A stretch of DNA of 64,000 nucleotides from positions 403,987 through 467,986 of the forward strand of contig NZ_CANMRY010000003.1 of NCBI RefSeq assembly GCF_947500405.1, given 5' to 3'. The notes under the pieces are model-generated. The model had not been told where the DNA came from and did not search any database. It saw only the letters and a program-made list of their open reading frames with translations. This document shows, in pieces, positions 1 through 8,304 of the stretch. This DNA comes from an uncultured Maribacter sp. Its GTDB lineage: Bacteria > Bacteroidota > Bacteroidia > Flavobacteriales > Flavobacteriaceae. Position 1 is the first letter of the stretch; every line of letters begins with the position of its first letter. Position numbers and translations under genes: made by a program.

Positions 1-27
1 CAAGTCTGTTTTTCACTTTTATGTTAA

Positions 28-702
28 TTGAAGTATCCAAATTCGAAAGTACAATACCGTGTACTTGATACTATTATTGGCGCAACCATATCTATAGTTG
101 CTAACTACCTACTTTTTCCAAGTTGGGAAGTAAATAATATAAAACAAGTACTTCTAGAAACTTTAAAAATGAACAGGGAATATCTTTTAGCAATGCAAAA
201 CCTTTATAAAGAACCTTCAAAAAACAGATTGCCATATAATTTAGCTAGAAAAGAAGCCTTTTTAGCTATTAGTAATTTAAATGCGGCGTTTCAGCGTTTA
301 ACACAAGATCCAAAATCTAAGCAAAAAGAATTTCAATTAATTTATGAAATTGTAACTCTTAACCAAACAATGATTTCTGCTATTGCGTCTATAGGAAATT
401 TTATAATAAACCATAAAACTACTCCTGCTTCTAAGGACTTTAATAATCTTATTAAAAAGATTTCTATTAGTTTACAATTATCTTTAAACAGTCTAGAATC
501 TAATGAAGATAAAAATAAAATTACAGAAGAGGCTATTGAAGATGCTCAGGAGAATTTATTAGACAAATACACAAAATTATCTAATTTAAGAGACAAAAAT
601 ATTGAGCAAGGTAAGACAGAAATAGATACAGACACCCTTCATGGCCTGCAAGAAGCCTTCTTAATATCTAACCATATGAGCTGGTTAAGAACGCTTTCCT
701 AA
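28..702 (+). CDS. FUSC-family membrane protein, C-terminal part (5' end outside window, possibly frameshifted)
   Basis: The protein starts with a segment of the type RVLDTIIGATIS followed by a hydrophobic stretch and LLFPSWE, which is the last membrane helix of FUSC/YccS-type proteins. The remaining 190 residues are the helical soluble tail. These proteins normally exceed 600 residues, so most of the gene lies upstream. The apparent TTG start is preceded directly by an in-frame TAA (25-27). Another frame entering from the window edge reads SLFFTFMLI, which resembles the preceding FUSC helix and stops at about 63. A frameshift between about 20 and 45 is therefore likely, making this a broken gene or a sequence error. 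The exact transported substrate is unknown. Confidence 0.6.
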   Translation: MKYPNSKVQYRVLDTIIGATISIVANYLLFPSWEVNNIKQVLLETLKMNREYLLAMQNLYKEPSKNRLPYNLARKEAFLAISNLNAAFQRLTQDPKSKQKEFQLIYEIVTLNQTMISAIASIGNFIINHKTTPASKDFNNLIKKISISLQLSLNSLESNEDKNKITEEAIEDAQENLLDKYTKLSNLRDKNIEQGKTEIDTDTLHGLQEAFLISNHMSWLRTLS

Positions 703-844
703 AATTTACAAAAAACTACTAAAAATATCGTTCTTCTGTAGGGCATACTTCGTATAGATAATCCTCTTTTTTAAATGTTAAAAAAGAGTCCCTAATTACT
801 TTAGAAATATGCTTAATTTAGTTTAAATATTACATTTTACTTAA

Positions 845-1243
845 ATGAGTAAAACTTTAAACATAGAAGAAAGAAAACCTATTTGGATTGCCTTATCCAA
901 TTTTTATCTGGATACCGAACTTGAAGAATATGCCTTAAAATCCATTGCAAAAAAAATTATAGAAAGTCCATACTCTTTAAACAAAGTAAAAGAAATTAAT
1001 ACCTATGAGCTTTTTCCGGTTTTACATTATAACTTAATTAGTGTTGCAGGTGTCTGGACTGGTTTTGATGAAGACTGGTTAACAAATAGCATAATAGACT
1101 CCTTATCTAAAAGAAATAAATTAAAAACTATTATAATTAAAGCTTACTTTCAAATTAATAAAAGAATGTTTGCTACGTATTGGGAAAAACTAGAAAAAGT
1201 GTATAACACCATAAAACAAGACTCTAAATCTTCTCAGAATTAG
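845..1243 (+). CDS. conserved hypothetical protein (DUF7079-like)
   Basis: A 132-residue soluble protein with no signal peptide or membrane segment. The pattern ERKPIWIALSNFYLDTE, then SPYSL, then SVAGVWTGFDEDWL matches a small family that I recall as DUF7079, whose function is unknown. The ATG start follows an AT-rich leader, and the gene stands alone with 140 bp upstream and about 70 bp downstream. Nothing in the neighbours (a FUSC remnant and a lipoprotein) suggests a role. The family call rests on recalled motif similarity only. Confidence 0.6.
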   Translation: MSKTLNIEERKPIWIALSNFYLDTELEEYALKSIAKKIIESPYSLNKVKEINTYELFPVLHYNLISVAGVWTGFDEDWLTNSIIDSLSKRNKLKTIIIKAYFQINKRMFATYWEKLEKVYNTIKQDSKSSQN

Positions 1244-1317
1244 TTAAAATAATAGAGGAAATTGGGAATAATTAAAAGCCAGAAGTATTGAATTTAAAAA
1301 AACTGAGCATTATAATA

Positions 1318-1881
1318 ATGAATAAACTTATAATTGTAACGCTATTATTAATTGGATTTATATCCTGCAAAAATTCTGAAGAAAAAATAGGGAAACTTAC
1401 AATTGCAAAAGAATACTACAAAGCCCTTAACAATTCTGATGACGTAGGAATAGAAGCTTTATTAAGAGACAGCCTATTAACTAAAGAGAGTAATTATAAA
1501 CAAATATTTTCTATAGAAGAATATAAAGAATGGCTCCAATGGGATGCTATATTTGAACCTACTTACAAAACACTTGATATTAAAGAAGAAAACGGAGTTG
1601 TTAAAGCCACCATTTCCAAAATGGATAAGAGAATATTATTTTTACATGAAGAACCAATTGTTACTAAGCAAACTATACATTTTAAAAATGCTAAAATAAG
1701 TAGTATTGAAACAACAGATTATCTAAATTTTAAGGATACAATATTTATTAAAAACAGAACTAAAATTTTAAACTGGGTTAGTATAAAACATCCAGAATTG
1801 GACGGTTTTATTTATGACCAAACTAAAAAAGGAGGGCAAAAATATATAAAAGCAATAAACTTATATAATAAAGAAAATTAA
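1318..1881 (+). CDS. hypothetical lipoprotein, possibly NTF2/SnoaL-like
   Basis: I chose the ATG at 1318 because it gives a compact lipoprotein signal (MNKLIIVTLLLIGFISC) with Cys17 in a lipobox; an upstream TTG at 1288 would add ten residues before it. The 187-residue product would be a lipid-anchored envelope protein. After the anchor, an AKEYYKALNNSDD-type helix followed by alternating strands is reminiscent of NTF2-like folds, but this is weak. No catalytic motif is visible. It lies 46 bp before the metallo-beta-lactamase gene in the same direction and may share its transcript. Confidence 0.5.
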   Translation: MNKLIIVTLLLIGFISCKNSEEKIGKLTIAKEYYKALNNSDDVGIEALLRDSLLTKESNYKQIFSIEEYKEWLQWDAIFEPTYKTLDIKEENGVVKATISKMDKRILFLHEEPIVTKQTIHFKNAKISSIETTDYLNFKDTIFIKNRTKILNWVSIKHPELDGFIYDQTKKGGQKYIKAINLYNKEN

Positions 1882-1927
1882 GTCCTTTTAATCTAAAAAA
1901 CAGAATTATTATAATTTTTATTTTTCT

Positions 1928-2689
1928 ATGTACAAGGCTCTTTTATCACTACTTAGTATCTTTATTTGCTACTCCTGTTCTACCTCAAAAAAAACTATAA
2001 AAGGGTTAACTACAGATAGTTTAAAAATTAAACAGGTTAGTACTAATACTTTTGTTCATACCTCCTATTTACAAACTAATGACTTTGGAAAAGTTGCCTG
2101 TAATGGCATGGTGTATTTTAATGAAGATGAAGCTATAGTTTTTGATACTCCTACTAATAATACGGTTTCTAGACAACTTATAAATTGGATAGAAAACGTA
2201 CAAAAAAAGAAACTTACAGCCGTAGTAGCTACTCATTTTCATAACGATTGTTTAGGAGGACTTGAAGAATTTCATGCAAACGGGACAAAAAGTTACGCTA
2301 GTACTAAAACAATTTCACTAGCAAAGAAAAACAAAGTTAAAGTGTTGCCCCAAGAAGGGTTTACTAAAGAATTAAAACTAATTATTGGGAAAAAACCTGT
2401 TTTTACAAACTTTTATGGAGAAGGGCATACCAAAGACAATGTAGTTAGTTACATCCCAGAGGAACAAGTTCTTTTTGGAGGTTGCCTAATTAAAACTCTA
2501 AATGCAACAAAAGGCTATTTGGGAGATGCTAATGAAAATGAATGGTCTGCAACTGTTGCTAAAATAAAAAAAGAAAAACCAGAGATAAAAGTGGTTATTC
2601 CTGGTCATGGAAAAATAGGTGGCACAGAACTTTTGGACTATACAATTAGCTTATTTTCTAATAAATTAAATAAAGCCATTCTTAAGTAA
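1928..2689 (+). CDS. subclass B1-like metallo-beta-lactamase fold lipoprotein
   Basis: A 253-residue protein with a lipoprotein signal ending at Cys17. All six B1 zinc ligands are present in order: His103, His105 and Asp107 (HFHNDC), His167 (GEGHTKDN), Cys186 (FGGCLIK) and His227 (PGHG). Lys189 in the CLIK motif matches the conserved B1 substrate-carboxylate contact. Cys at the second-site position and the length are typical of B1 enzymes of environmental flavobacteria, so hydrolysis of beta-lactams in the periplasm or at the membrane is plausible. A non-antibiotic hydrolase of the same fold remains possible. No mobile element flanks it, and base composition matches the neighbours, so it looks chromosomal and resident. 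Confidence 0.85.
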   Translation: MYKALLSLLSIFICYSCSTSKKTIKGLTTDSLKIKQVSTNTFVHTSYLQTNDFGKVACNGMVYFNEDEAIVFDTPTNNTVSRQLINWIENVQKKKLTAVVATHFHNDCLGGLEEFHANGTKSYASTKTISLAKKNKVKVLPQEGFTKELKLIIGKKPVFTNFYGEGHTKDNVVSYIPEEQVLFGGCLIKTLNATKGYLGDANENEWSATVAKIKKEKPEIKVVIPGHGKIGGTELLDYTISLFSNKLNKAILK

Positions 2690-2732
2690 ACCAATACCTT
2701 ACAAAATCACTATTTAGATTTATTATAAATAA

Positions 2733-2753
2733 TTTGGAGAACTAAACTCCAAA
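2733..2753. repeat. inverted repeat in the leader of the TonB receptor gene
   Basis: TTTGGAG (2733-2739) and CTCCAAA (2747-2753) form a perfect 7-bp stem with a 7-nt loop, between the metallo-beta-lactamase stop and the receptor start at 2805. No T-run follows, so it is a poor terminator. It could be an operator or an mRNA leader hairpin of the iron-receptor gene. Confidence 0.35.
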
Positions 2754-2804
2754 GAATACATTTGTCAAAAATAAATTATTTTTAATAAGTCTAAATAAGA
2801 ATAA

Positions 2805-5204
2805 ATGAGCAAACCATTACTTATCCTATTACTTTTTCTAGTAACACAATTAGGATTATCACAAAGTGCAAGCATTACGGGAGTTATTACTAACAATTCC
2901 AAAGAACCATTATTTGGTGTAAATGTTATACTTAAGAATACTATAAACGGGTCACAGACTAATGAAAATGGACAGTTTAAAATAGAAAATATTACAAATG
3001 GAGAATACATAGTTTCTATATCTTACATTGGTTATAAAACAAAAGAAGTTCCAATTAGCATTACCAATAATACTTCTTTAAATCTAGATCCTATTTTTTT
3101 ATTAGAAGGGAATGAAATGCTTAATGAAGTGGTTGTAGAAGCAAGCCGAACGAATAAGTTTTCTAGAAAAAAAAGTGCTTATGTATCTAAAATGCCTTTA
3201 AAAAATATAGAAAACTCACAGGTGTATAATACTATTACCAGTCAATTACTAATATCGCAGTCTGTAAACACCTTTGAAGATGCTTTAAAAAATGCAGCAG
3301 GTATTTCTAAATTATGGTCCTCTACTGGTAGAAGTGGCGATGGTGCTGGTTATTATTCTAGCCGTGGATTTGCAGTACAACCGCAACTTGTAAATGGTGT
3401 AGCTGGTATTACCAATGGTTTTATTAACCCATCAAACGTAGAGCGTGTAGAAGTTATTAAAGGCCCATCTGGAACTTTATTTGGAAGCTCTGTTATCTCT
3501 TACGGAGGCTTAATAAATATTATTACTAAAAAACCATACAATAGTACAGGTGGAGAAATTACAATTTCTGGCGGTTCTAATGATTTTGCAAAATTAAATG
3601 TAGATGTAAATATTTCTAATAATGAAAAACTATCCTTACGCTTTAATACTGGCTTCCAAAAAGATAATAGTTTTCAAGATGCTGGCTTTAAAAAATCTGT
3701 TTTTGTTGCCCCTTCATTAACTTACAAAGTAAATAATAAATTGGCGTTCAACTTTTCATATGAAGCCTCTAGTAACGAGCAAACTAATGAACCCTTTTTA
3801 TTCTTAAATAGATTTGGCCCTATAGCTTTTAATACTATTGAAGAATTAGGGTACGACAACAATTTATCATTTACCAATAATGATGTAACCATAGAAAATG
3901 TAACACAAAATTACCGCGGAGAAATTGCATGGAAAATAACAGACAATTGGTCTTCACAAACTCTTATTGCTGGTGGTATTGCAAAATCTAACGGGTATTA
4001 TACCTACTTATGGAATGTTGCAGATTATACAGACCCAAGTGCACCAATAGGTACAGAAAATTTTAGTTTATCTGCACAAGATACAGACGCTAGAACAAAA
4101 ACCCTAAATCTGCAACAAAACTTTACCGGAGATTTTAAAATTGGAGATTTAAAAAACAAATTACTTGTTGGGGTAGATTATTTAGATACAAAAACAATAG
4201 ATAATAGTTCTAACTGGGGGTATTTACACACCATAAATATTAATGGAGATTTAATTTTTGGAGAGCCAGAAATTAATGCTCAAAATATAAACGCAGCACT
4301 AAGAGGTTTAGAAAATATAGATAGTGATGTTCATCAAAATATTTTAGGCGCTTATGTTTCTGATGTTATAAATATACTCCCTTCTTTATCTATTATGGGA
4401 AGTGTACGTTATGATAGATTTGATTATAAGGGAGACCAAAATACGGATACTGATAATGAAACAGAATATACCCAATCTACTTGGTCACCAAAATTTGGTA
4501 TTGTTTTTCAGCCAATACTTAACGAAGTATCTATTTTTACTAACTACCAAAACGGATTTTCTTATGTTAACCCACAATACATAACAGATTTTGGCACTGG
4601 AGAAACTACGTTACAATCGTATGATGTAGAGGAAGCCAATCAACTAGAATTTGGTATTAAAACCAACTTATTTCATAACAAGTTAGAAACAACTTTAAGC
4701 TACTATAATATTACTGTAGATAACAAGTATTATTGGGCTACAAAAACACAAGACCTTAAAATAAATAGCCAAGGGATAGAACTAGAGCTAAATGCCAGCC
4801 CAGTTAAAGGGCTAAATTTACATAGCGGATTTAGTTATAATGATTCTGAAATTAAAGACTCTCCATCTGCGACCGGTTTAGAAGGAAATCGCTACGGAGA
4901 ATCTGGGCCAGAAATTACGTATAACTTTTGGGCAGACTATAAATTCCTAAGTAGGTTTGGAGTTGGAGCAGGATTCAATGGTGCATCTGAATACGATACA
5001 ATGGTAGATTACAAATCTACTACTGGTAGCTTCGATATTCCATCCTATACTATTTTTAATGCATCTGTATATTATGAAACAGATAAATTTAGATGTAGTG
5101 TTAAAGGAAACAATTTAAGCGACAAAACATATTACTCAGGATGGAGCACAGTAACTCCACAACAACAAAGAGTAATCTTAGCGGCAGTAAATTATAAATT
5201 TTAG
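2805..5204 (+). CDS. TonB-dependent outer-membrane receptor, siderophore type
   Basis: A 799-residue outer-membrane protein. Residues 1-20 are a signal peptide ending LGLSQ. Residues 22-105 form a carboxypeptidase-regulatory-like domain (ITGVITNNSKEPLFGVNV). The plug follows, with VERVEVIKGPSGTLFGSS and GGLINIITKKP, both typical of siderophore receptors. The barrel extends to a terminal aromatic residue (AAVNYKF), the Bam signal. Uptake of a ferric chelate driven by TonB is the likely role. The downstream PepSY membrane protein supports this, since such pairs reduce or release iron after import. Substrate cannot be read from sequence, and no Fur box was identified with confidence. Confidence 0.9.
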   Translation: MSKPLLILLLFLVTQLGLSQSASITGVITNNSKEPLFGVNVILKNTINGSQTNENGQFKIENITNGEYIVSISYIGYKTKEVPISITNNTSLNLDPIFLLEGNEMLNEVVVEASRTNKFSRKKSAYVSKMPLKNIENSQVYNTITSQLLISQSVNTFEDALKNAAGISKLWSSTGRSGDGAGYYSSRGFAVQPQLVNGVAGITNGFINPSNVERVEVIKGPSGTLFGSSVISYGGLINIITKKPYNSTGGEITISGGSNDFAKLNVDVNISNNEKLSLRFNTGFQKDNSFQDAGFKKSVFVAPSLTYKVNNKLAFNFSYEASSNEQTNEPFLFLNRFGPIAFNTIEELGYDNNLSFTNNDVTIENVTQNYRGEIAWKITDNWSSQTLIAGGIAKSNGYYTYLWNVADYTDPSAPIGTENFSLSAQDTDARTKTLNLQQNFTGDFKIGDLKNKLLVGVDYLDTKTIDNSSNWGYLHTININGDLIFGEPEINAQNINAALRGLENIDSDVHQNILGAYVSDVINILPSLSIMGSVRYDRFDYKGDQNTDTDNETEYTQSTWSPKFGIVFQPILNEVSIFTNYQNGFSYVNPQYITDFGTGETTLQSYDVEEANQLEFGIKTNLFHNKLETTLSYYNITVDNKYYWATKTQDLKINSQGIELELNASPVKGLNLHSGFSYNDSEIKDSPSATGLEGNRYGESGPEITYNFWADYKFLSRFGVGAGFNGASEYDTMVDYKSTTGSFDIPSYTIFNASVYYETDKFRCSVKGNNLSDKTYYSGWSTVTPQQQRVILAAVNYKF

Positions 5205-5208
5205 TTTT

Positions 5209-5257
5209 AGACTTAATTATAGGTGTAGTTCCCCACATCTATAGTTAAGTCTTTTTT
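5209..5257 (+). terminator. Rho-independent terminator after the TonB receptor
   Basis: AGACTTAA (5209-5216) pairs with TTAAGTCT (5245-5252); inner TATAG and CTATA segments extend the stem, and a T6 run follows. It lies only 19 bp before the PepSY gene start, so that gene either has its own promoter inside this gap or depends on read-through. Confidence 0.75.
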
Positions 5258-5275
5258 ATTAAACAAAATAACAAA

Positions 5276-6397
5276 GTGAAAAAAGTTATATTTCAACTCC
5301 ACAAAATATTAGGTTTAGCTACTGGTATAGTAGTATTTATTGTTTCTATAACTGGCTGTTGTTGGGCTTTTAGAGAAGAAATAGAAAGTTTATATGATGA
5401 CTACAAAAAAGTTGAAATACAAGATAAAGCTATACTAACCCCAACACAAGCAAAAAAAATTGCCGAAAAAGTACTCCCAGAAAACACCATTCATGGTACT
5501 ATTTTTAAAAAAGCAGGGGATGCTATTGAAGTAATTTTTTATAATGCAGAACCAGAATTTTATCAAAGTGTTTTTTTAAATCCGTATACTGGAAAAGTAA
5601 TACAAATAGATAATCACCTTTCTGGTTTTTTTGCTTTTATATTAAAAGGGCATATGCGTTTATGGCTTCCTAAATATATTGGAGAGCAAGTAGTAGGCGC
5701 ATCCATATTAATTTTTATTCTTATCATTATATCTGGCTTTATATTATGGGTTCCTAAAAAAAGGAAAAACTTAAAACAACGCCTAAAATTTGATTGGAAA
5801 GATACCACCAAATGGAAGCGCAAAAACTTTGATTTACATACCGTAGTTGGCTTTTACATTTGCTCTCTTGCATTAATTCTGGCTTTCACAGGTTCTATGA
5901 TTTCTTATAACTGGCTTAAATATGTGGTTTATATTGCATCTGGTGGAGAAAAAGAAACTCGTTTTATAATCCCAAAAAACACAAGCGAACCTGTAATGGA
6001 TGAAAAAACAGTCCCTATGGATTTTTTAATCACAAAACTTTTAAAAGAGTCTTCCGAAGCCGAAAGTTTTGAACTACACTACCCTAAAACCAAAGAAGAA
6101 AGTATTTATATAGAAGTCTCTAATAATAAAAGTACATTTTACGATTCGGACTTTCGTTTTTTTGACCAAAACACTTTAGAAGAATTAGAGACAACTAGTA
6201 TTTATGGTAAATATAAAAATGCTAAAGTGGCCGATAAAATTTTGCGCATGCATTATGATATTCATATTGGAGCTATTGGCGGGATTTTTGGCAAAATAAT
6301 TACTTTTTTAGTTAGCTTACTTACTGCAACCTTACCGGTTACTGGAATTTTACTTTGGTATGGAAGAACTTATAAAAAGAAAAAAAGCTATAACTAA
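5276..6397 (+). CDS. PepSY-associated membrane protein (iron-reductase type)
   Basis: A 373-residue inner-membrane protein with four hydrophobic segments (about residues 12-33, 138-160, 190-212 and 340-362) and PepSY-like periplasmic regions between them. It begins with FQLHKILGLATGIVVFIVSITG, the standard first helix of PepSY_TM proteins, and carries conserved His residues near helix ends (LHTVVGFY, MHYDIHIGAIGG). Relatives such as PiuB and FpvG help reduce ferric siderophores in the periplasm. The start is a GTG at 5276, since no in-frame ATG precedes the first helix. Pairing with the receptor upstream supports an iron role; direct reductase activity is inferred. Confidence 0.8.
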   Translation: MKKVIFQLHKILGLATGIVVFIVSITGCCWAFREEIESLYDDYKKVEIQDKAILTPTQAKKIAEKVLPENTIHGTIFKKAGDAIEVIFYNAEPEFYQSVFLNPYTGKVIQIDNHLSGFFAFILKGHMRLWLPKYIGEQVVGASILIFILIIISGFILWVPKKRKNLKQRLKFDWKDTTKWKRKNFDLHTVVGFYICSLALILAFTGSMISYNWLKYVVYIASGGEKETRFIIPKNTSEPVMDEKTVPMDFLITKLLKESSEAESFELHYPKTKEESIYIEVSNNKSTFYDSDFRFFDQNTLEELETTSIYGKYKNAKVADKILRMHYDIHIGAIGGIFGKIITFLVSLLTATLPVTGILLWYGRTYKKKKSYN

Positions 6398-6450
6398 ATA
6401 ATAAACAAATTCTATATCTTTAGGCTTGTTTATTACTACCATAGCAAATA

Positions 6451-6951
6451 ATGCAAGACGAAAAACCTTTAGTTAATAAAGAATATCTACTTCAAAAATT
6501 CCCAGGCAAAGGTGGTTGGACCTATGCCGAAATACCTGAGATACTTCAGAACAAAAACACCCCTTTTGGATGGGTAAAAGTAAAAGGTTCCATTGATGCC
6601 TATGCTTTAAAACAATACAAATTAATGCCAATGGGGAATGGTAAATTGTTTTTACCTGTAAAGGCTGAGATTCGCAAAAAAATTAAAAAACAGTCTGGAG
6701 ACTATGTTCATGTTGTTTTATATTCTGATATATCTACATTAGAAATTCCGTCTGAGATTTTAGCATGCTTTAAAAATGAACCTAAACAAATCCTACATAA
6801 CTTTACCTCTTTTACCGAAGGAGAACAAAAGACGTATTTAGATTGGATATACCAAGCAAAGACCGAAGAAACTAAAGCAAATAGGATAGCACAAATGCTT
6901 GAAAAAGTGGAGAAAAAATTGCGTTTTAGAGATAAAGAAAACTCCCTATAA
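6451..6951 (+). CDS. DUF1905 / YdeI (OmdA-type) domain protein
   Basis: A 166-residue cytoplasmic protein. The first half (KFPGKGGWTYAEIPE, then GWVKVKGSIDAY, then LFLPVKAEIRKKI) is a DUF1905 domain, and the second half (HNFTSFTEGEQKTYLDWIYQAKTEETKANRI) is the YdeI/OmdA helical region, described as bacteriocin-protection-like. Both halves are usually found together as here. Biochemical function is not established. It lies 17 bp before a small P-loop kinase gene and may be co-transcribed with it. Confidence 0.75.
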   Translation: MQDEKPLVNKEYLLQKFPGKGGWTYAEIPEILQNKNTPFGWVKVKGSIDAYALKQYKLMPMGNGKLFLPVKAEIRKKIKKQSGDYVHVVLYSDISTLEIPSEILACFKNEPKQILHNFTSFTEGEQKTYLDWIYQAKTEETKANRIAQMLEKVEKKLRFRDKENSL

Positions 6952-6968
6952 TTAAGAAAAAAAATAGA

Positions 6969-7457
6969 ATGATACATTTAATTGTTGGTAATACTGGTTC
7001 TGGAAAAACAACATACTCTAACTCTTTAAAAACAAAAAACAATGGTATCATTTTTTCAATAGATACATGGAACAATACTTTATTCCTTGCAGATAAAAAA
7101 GAAACCGATGGCTTAGGCTGGTTTTTAGAAAGGATTGAAAGGGTTGAAAAAATGATATGCAATTTAATAGAACAATTAGAAGCTTCTGGTGTAGATTCTA
7201 TTCTAGACTTAGGTCTTTCTAAATTAGAACATCGTGAAAAATTTAGAACGTTTGCTGCATTAAAAGGTTTTAAAACAACTACGCATTTTTTAGATATTTC
7301 TAAAGAAATAAGACTGCAGAGAGTATTACAAAGAAATACAGAAAAAGGGGAAACCTTTGAATTTGAGGTGAGTCAGGAAAATTTTGATTTTATGGAAACT
7401 TGGTTCGAGAAACCTTCAGAATTAGAAATGAAAAACGGAATTATCATTACAGGGTAA
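6969..7457 (+). CDS. small P-loop ATPase / predicted kinase (AAA_33-like)
   Basis: A 162-residue protein beginning with a Walker A motif, GNTGSGKTT (residues 7-15), followed by FSIDTW, a typical DxW substrate-side motif of zeta-toxin-like and AAA_33 kinases, and a lid region rich in Arg (RLQRVLQRN). Length suits a minimal nucleoside- or small-molecule-type kinase. No antitoxin partner is visible, so I do not call it a toxin. Substrate is unknown. Confidence 0.7.
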   Translation: MIHLIVGNTGSGKTTYSNSLKTKNNGIIFSIDTWNNTLFLADKKETDGLGWFLERIERVEKMICNLIEQLEASGVDSILDLGLSKLEHREKFRTFAALKGFKTTTHFLDISKEIRLQRVLQRNTEKGETFEFEVSQENFDFMETWFEKPSELEMKNGIIITG

Positions 7458-7518
7458 TTGTTCTTTTTCTACACAGGACAAAACCCCAAATCATTATTTT
7501 ATTAATGACTATTATAAG

Positions 7519-7537
7519 ATAGTATTGTAAGTACTAT
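7519..7537. promoter_or_regulatory. inverted repeat upstream of nrfH
   Basis: ATAGTA (7519-7524) and TACTAT (7532-7537) flank TTGTAAG. It lies 160-178 bp upstream of the nrfH start in a 239-bp intergenic gap and may be a secondary operator. The evidence is the symmetry alone. Confidence 0.25.
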
Positions 7538-7573
7538 AAACTTATTTCTTATTCAAAATATTTTAAATAAAAA

Positions 7574-7587
7574 ATGATAATTATCAT
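7574..7587. promoter_or_regulatory. FNR-type palindrome upstream of nrfHA
   Basis: ATGATAATTATCAT is a perfect 14-bp palindrome whose core TGAT-N4-ATCA is the FNR/CRP-family half-site arrangement. It lies 110-123 bp upstream of the nrfH start. A near copy (ATGATGCTTATCAT, 16119-16132) precedes the porin gene. An FNR-like regulator with a Cys cluster is encoded at 24487-25239. Activation of nrfHA under low oxygen is inferred; a Fur-like site of similar composition is an alternative. Confidence 0.5.
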
Positions 7588-7696
7588 AAAATATCATTTA
7601 CTTTTAAAATGCAATTTTTTTACTTAAAAAACTGTAAATCAGGAGAATAAGTCAATTTTTATTCTTTATATTTACTGATGAAACAAACAACCAAAA

Positions 7697-8293
7697 TTGA
7701 AAAAAATACCAAAAATATTACCTAAAAAAAACTCCAAATGGAGAACTACAGCGGTATCTCTTATTGCTGTATTTATAGGTATAGGTTTGTTTTTAGCAAA
7801 AGAAGGAGAAGTAGTTTCTTATATGTCAGACAATCCGGAGGCATGTGTTAACTGCCATGTTATGACTCCAGTGTATAATGGATGGATGCATAGCTCGCAT
7901 AGAGAATGGGCAAATTGTAATGATTGTCACGTTCCTCAAGACAATGTAATAAATAAATACTTTTTTAAAGCCAAAGACGGATTATATCATGCTTCTGTTT
8001 TTACCTTAAGAGCAGAGCCAGATGTTATAACTATGAAAGAGGCATCGCAAAAAGTTGTACAAAACAATTGTATTCGTTGTCATGTTCAGCAAGTAACACA
8101 AACTAAATATGATGGTTGGATAGATAACCATGCGGAAAACAGAACAGAAAGACAGTGTTGGAGCTGTCATGTGGAGATTCCACATGGAAAAGTCCAAGGT
8201 ATTTCAACATTACAATATAATATAGCACCATTACCAACCGATCAAGAAGAAGCAGTTATTCCTTCTTGGTTAGAAAAAGAAACGAACAAATAA
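7697..8293 (+). CDS. nrfH: cytochrome c nitrite reductase, small subunit NrfH
   Basis: A 198-residue NapC/NirT-family membrane quinol dehydrogenase. One N-terminal anchor helix (about residues 18-36) is followed by four CxxCH heme sites: CVNCH, CNDCH, CIRCH and CWSCH. NrfH passes electrons from menaquinol to NrfA in the periplasm. The start is a TTG at 7697; the nearby ATG at 7678 is out of frame. The nrfA start follows the stop after 11 bp, so the two are one operon. An FNR-type palindrome lies upstream. Confidence 0.95.
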   Translation: MKKIPKILPKKNSKWRTTAVSLIAVFIGIGLFLAKEGEVVSYMSDNPEACVNCHVMTPVYNGWMHSSHREWANCNDCHVPQDNVINKYFFKAKDGLYHASVFTLRAEPDVITMKEASQKVVQNNCIRCHVQQVTQTKYDGWIDNHAENRTERQCWSCHVEIPHGKVQGISTLQYNIAPLPTDQEEAVIPSWLEKETNK

Positions 8294-8304
8294 CGACCAA
8301 GAAT

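Noticed and set aside
764..788. AT-rich hairpin CTCTTTTTT/AAAAAAGAG after the FUSC fragment
   Set aside because: The stem is nearly all A-T and no defined T-run follows beyond it, so I do not call it a terminator, although a weak one is possible.
6969..7457. Zeta-type toxin of a toxin-antitoxin pair
   Set aside because: No small antitoxin gene adjoins it, and the preceding gene is an unrelated DUF1905/YdeI protein; a housekeeping-type kinase is more likely.
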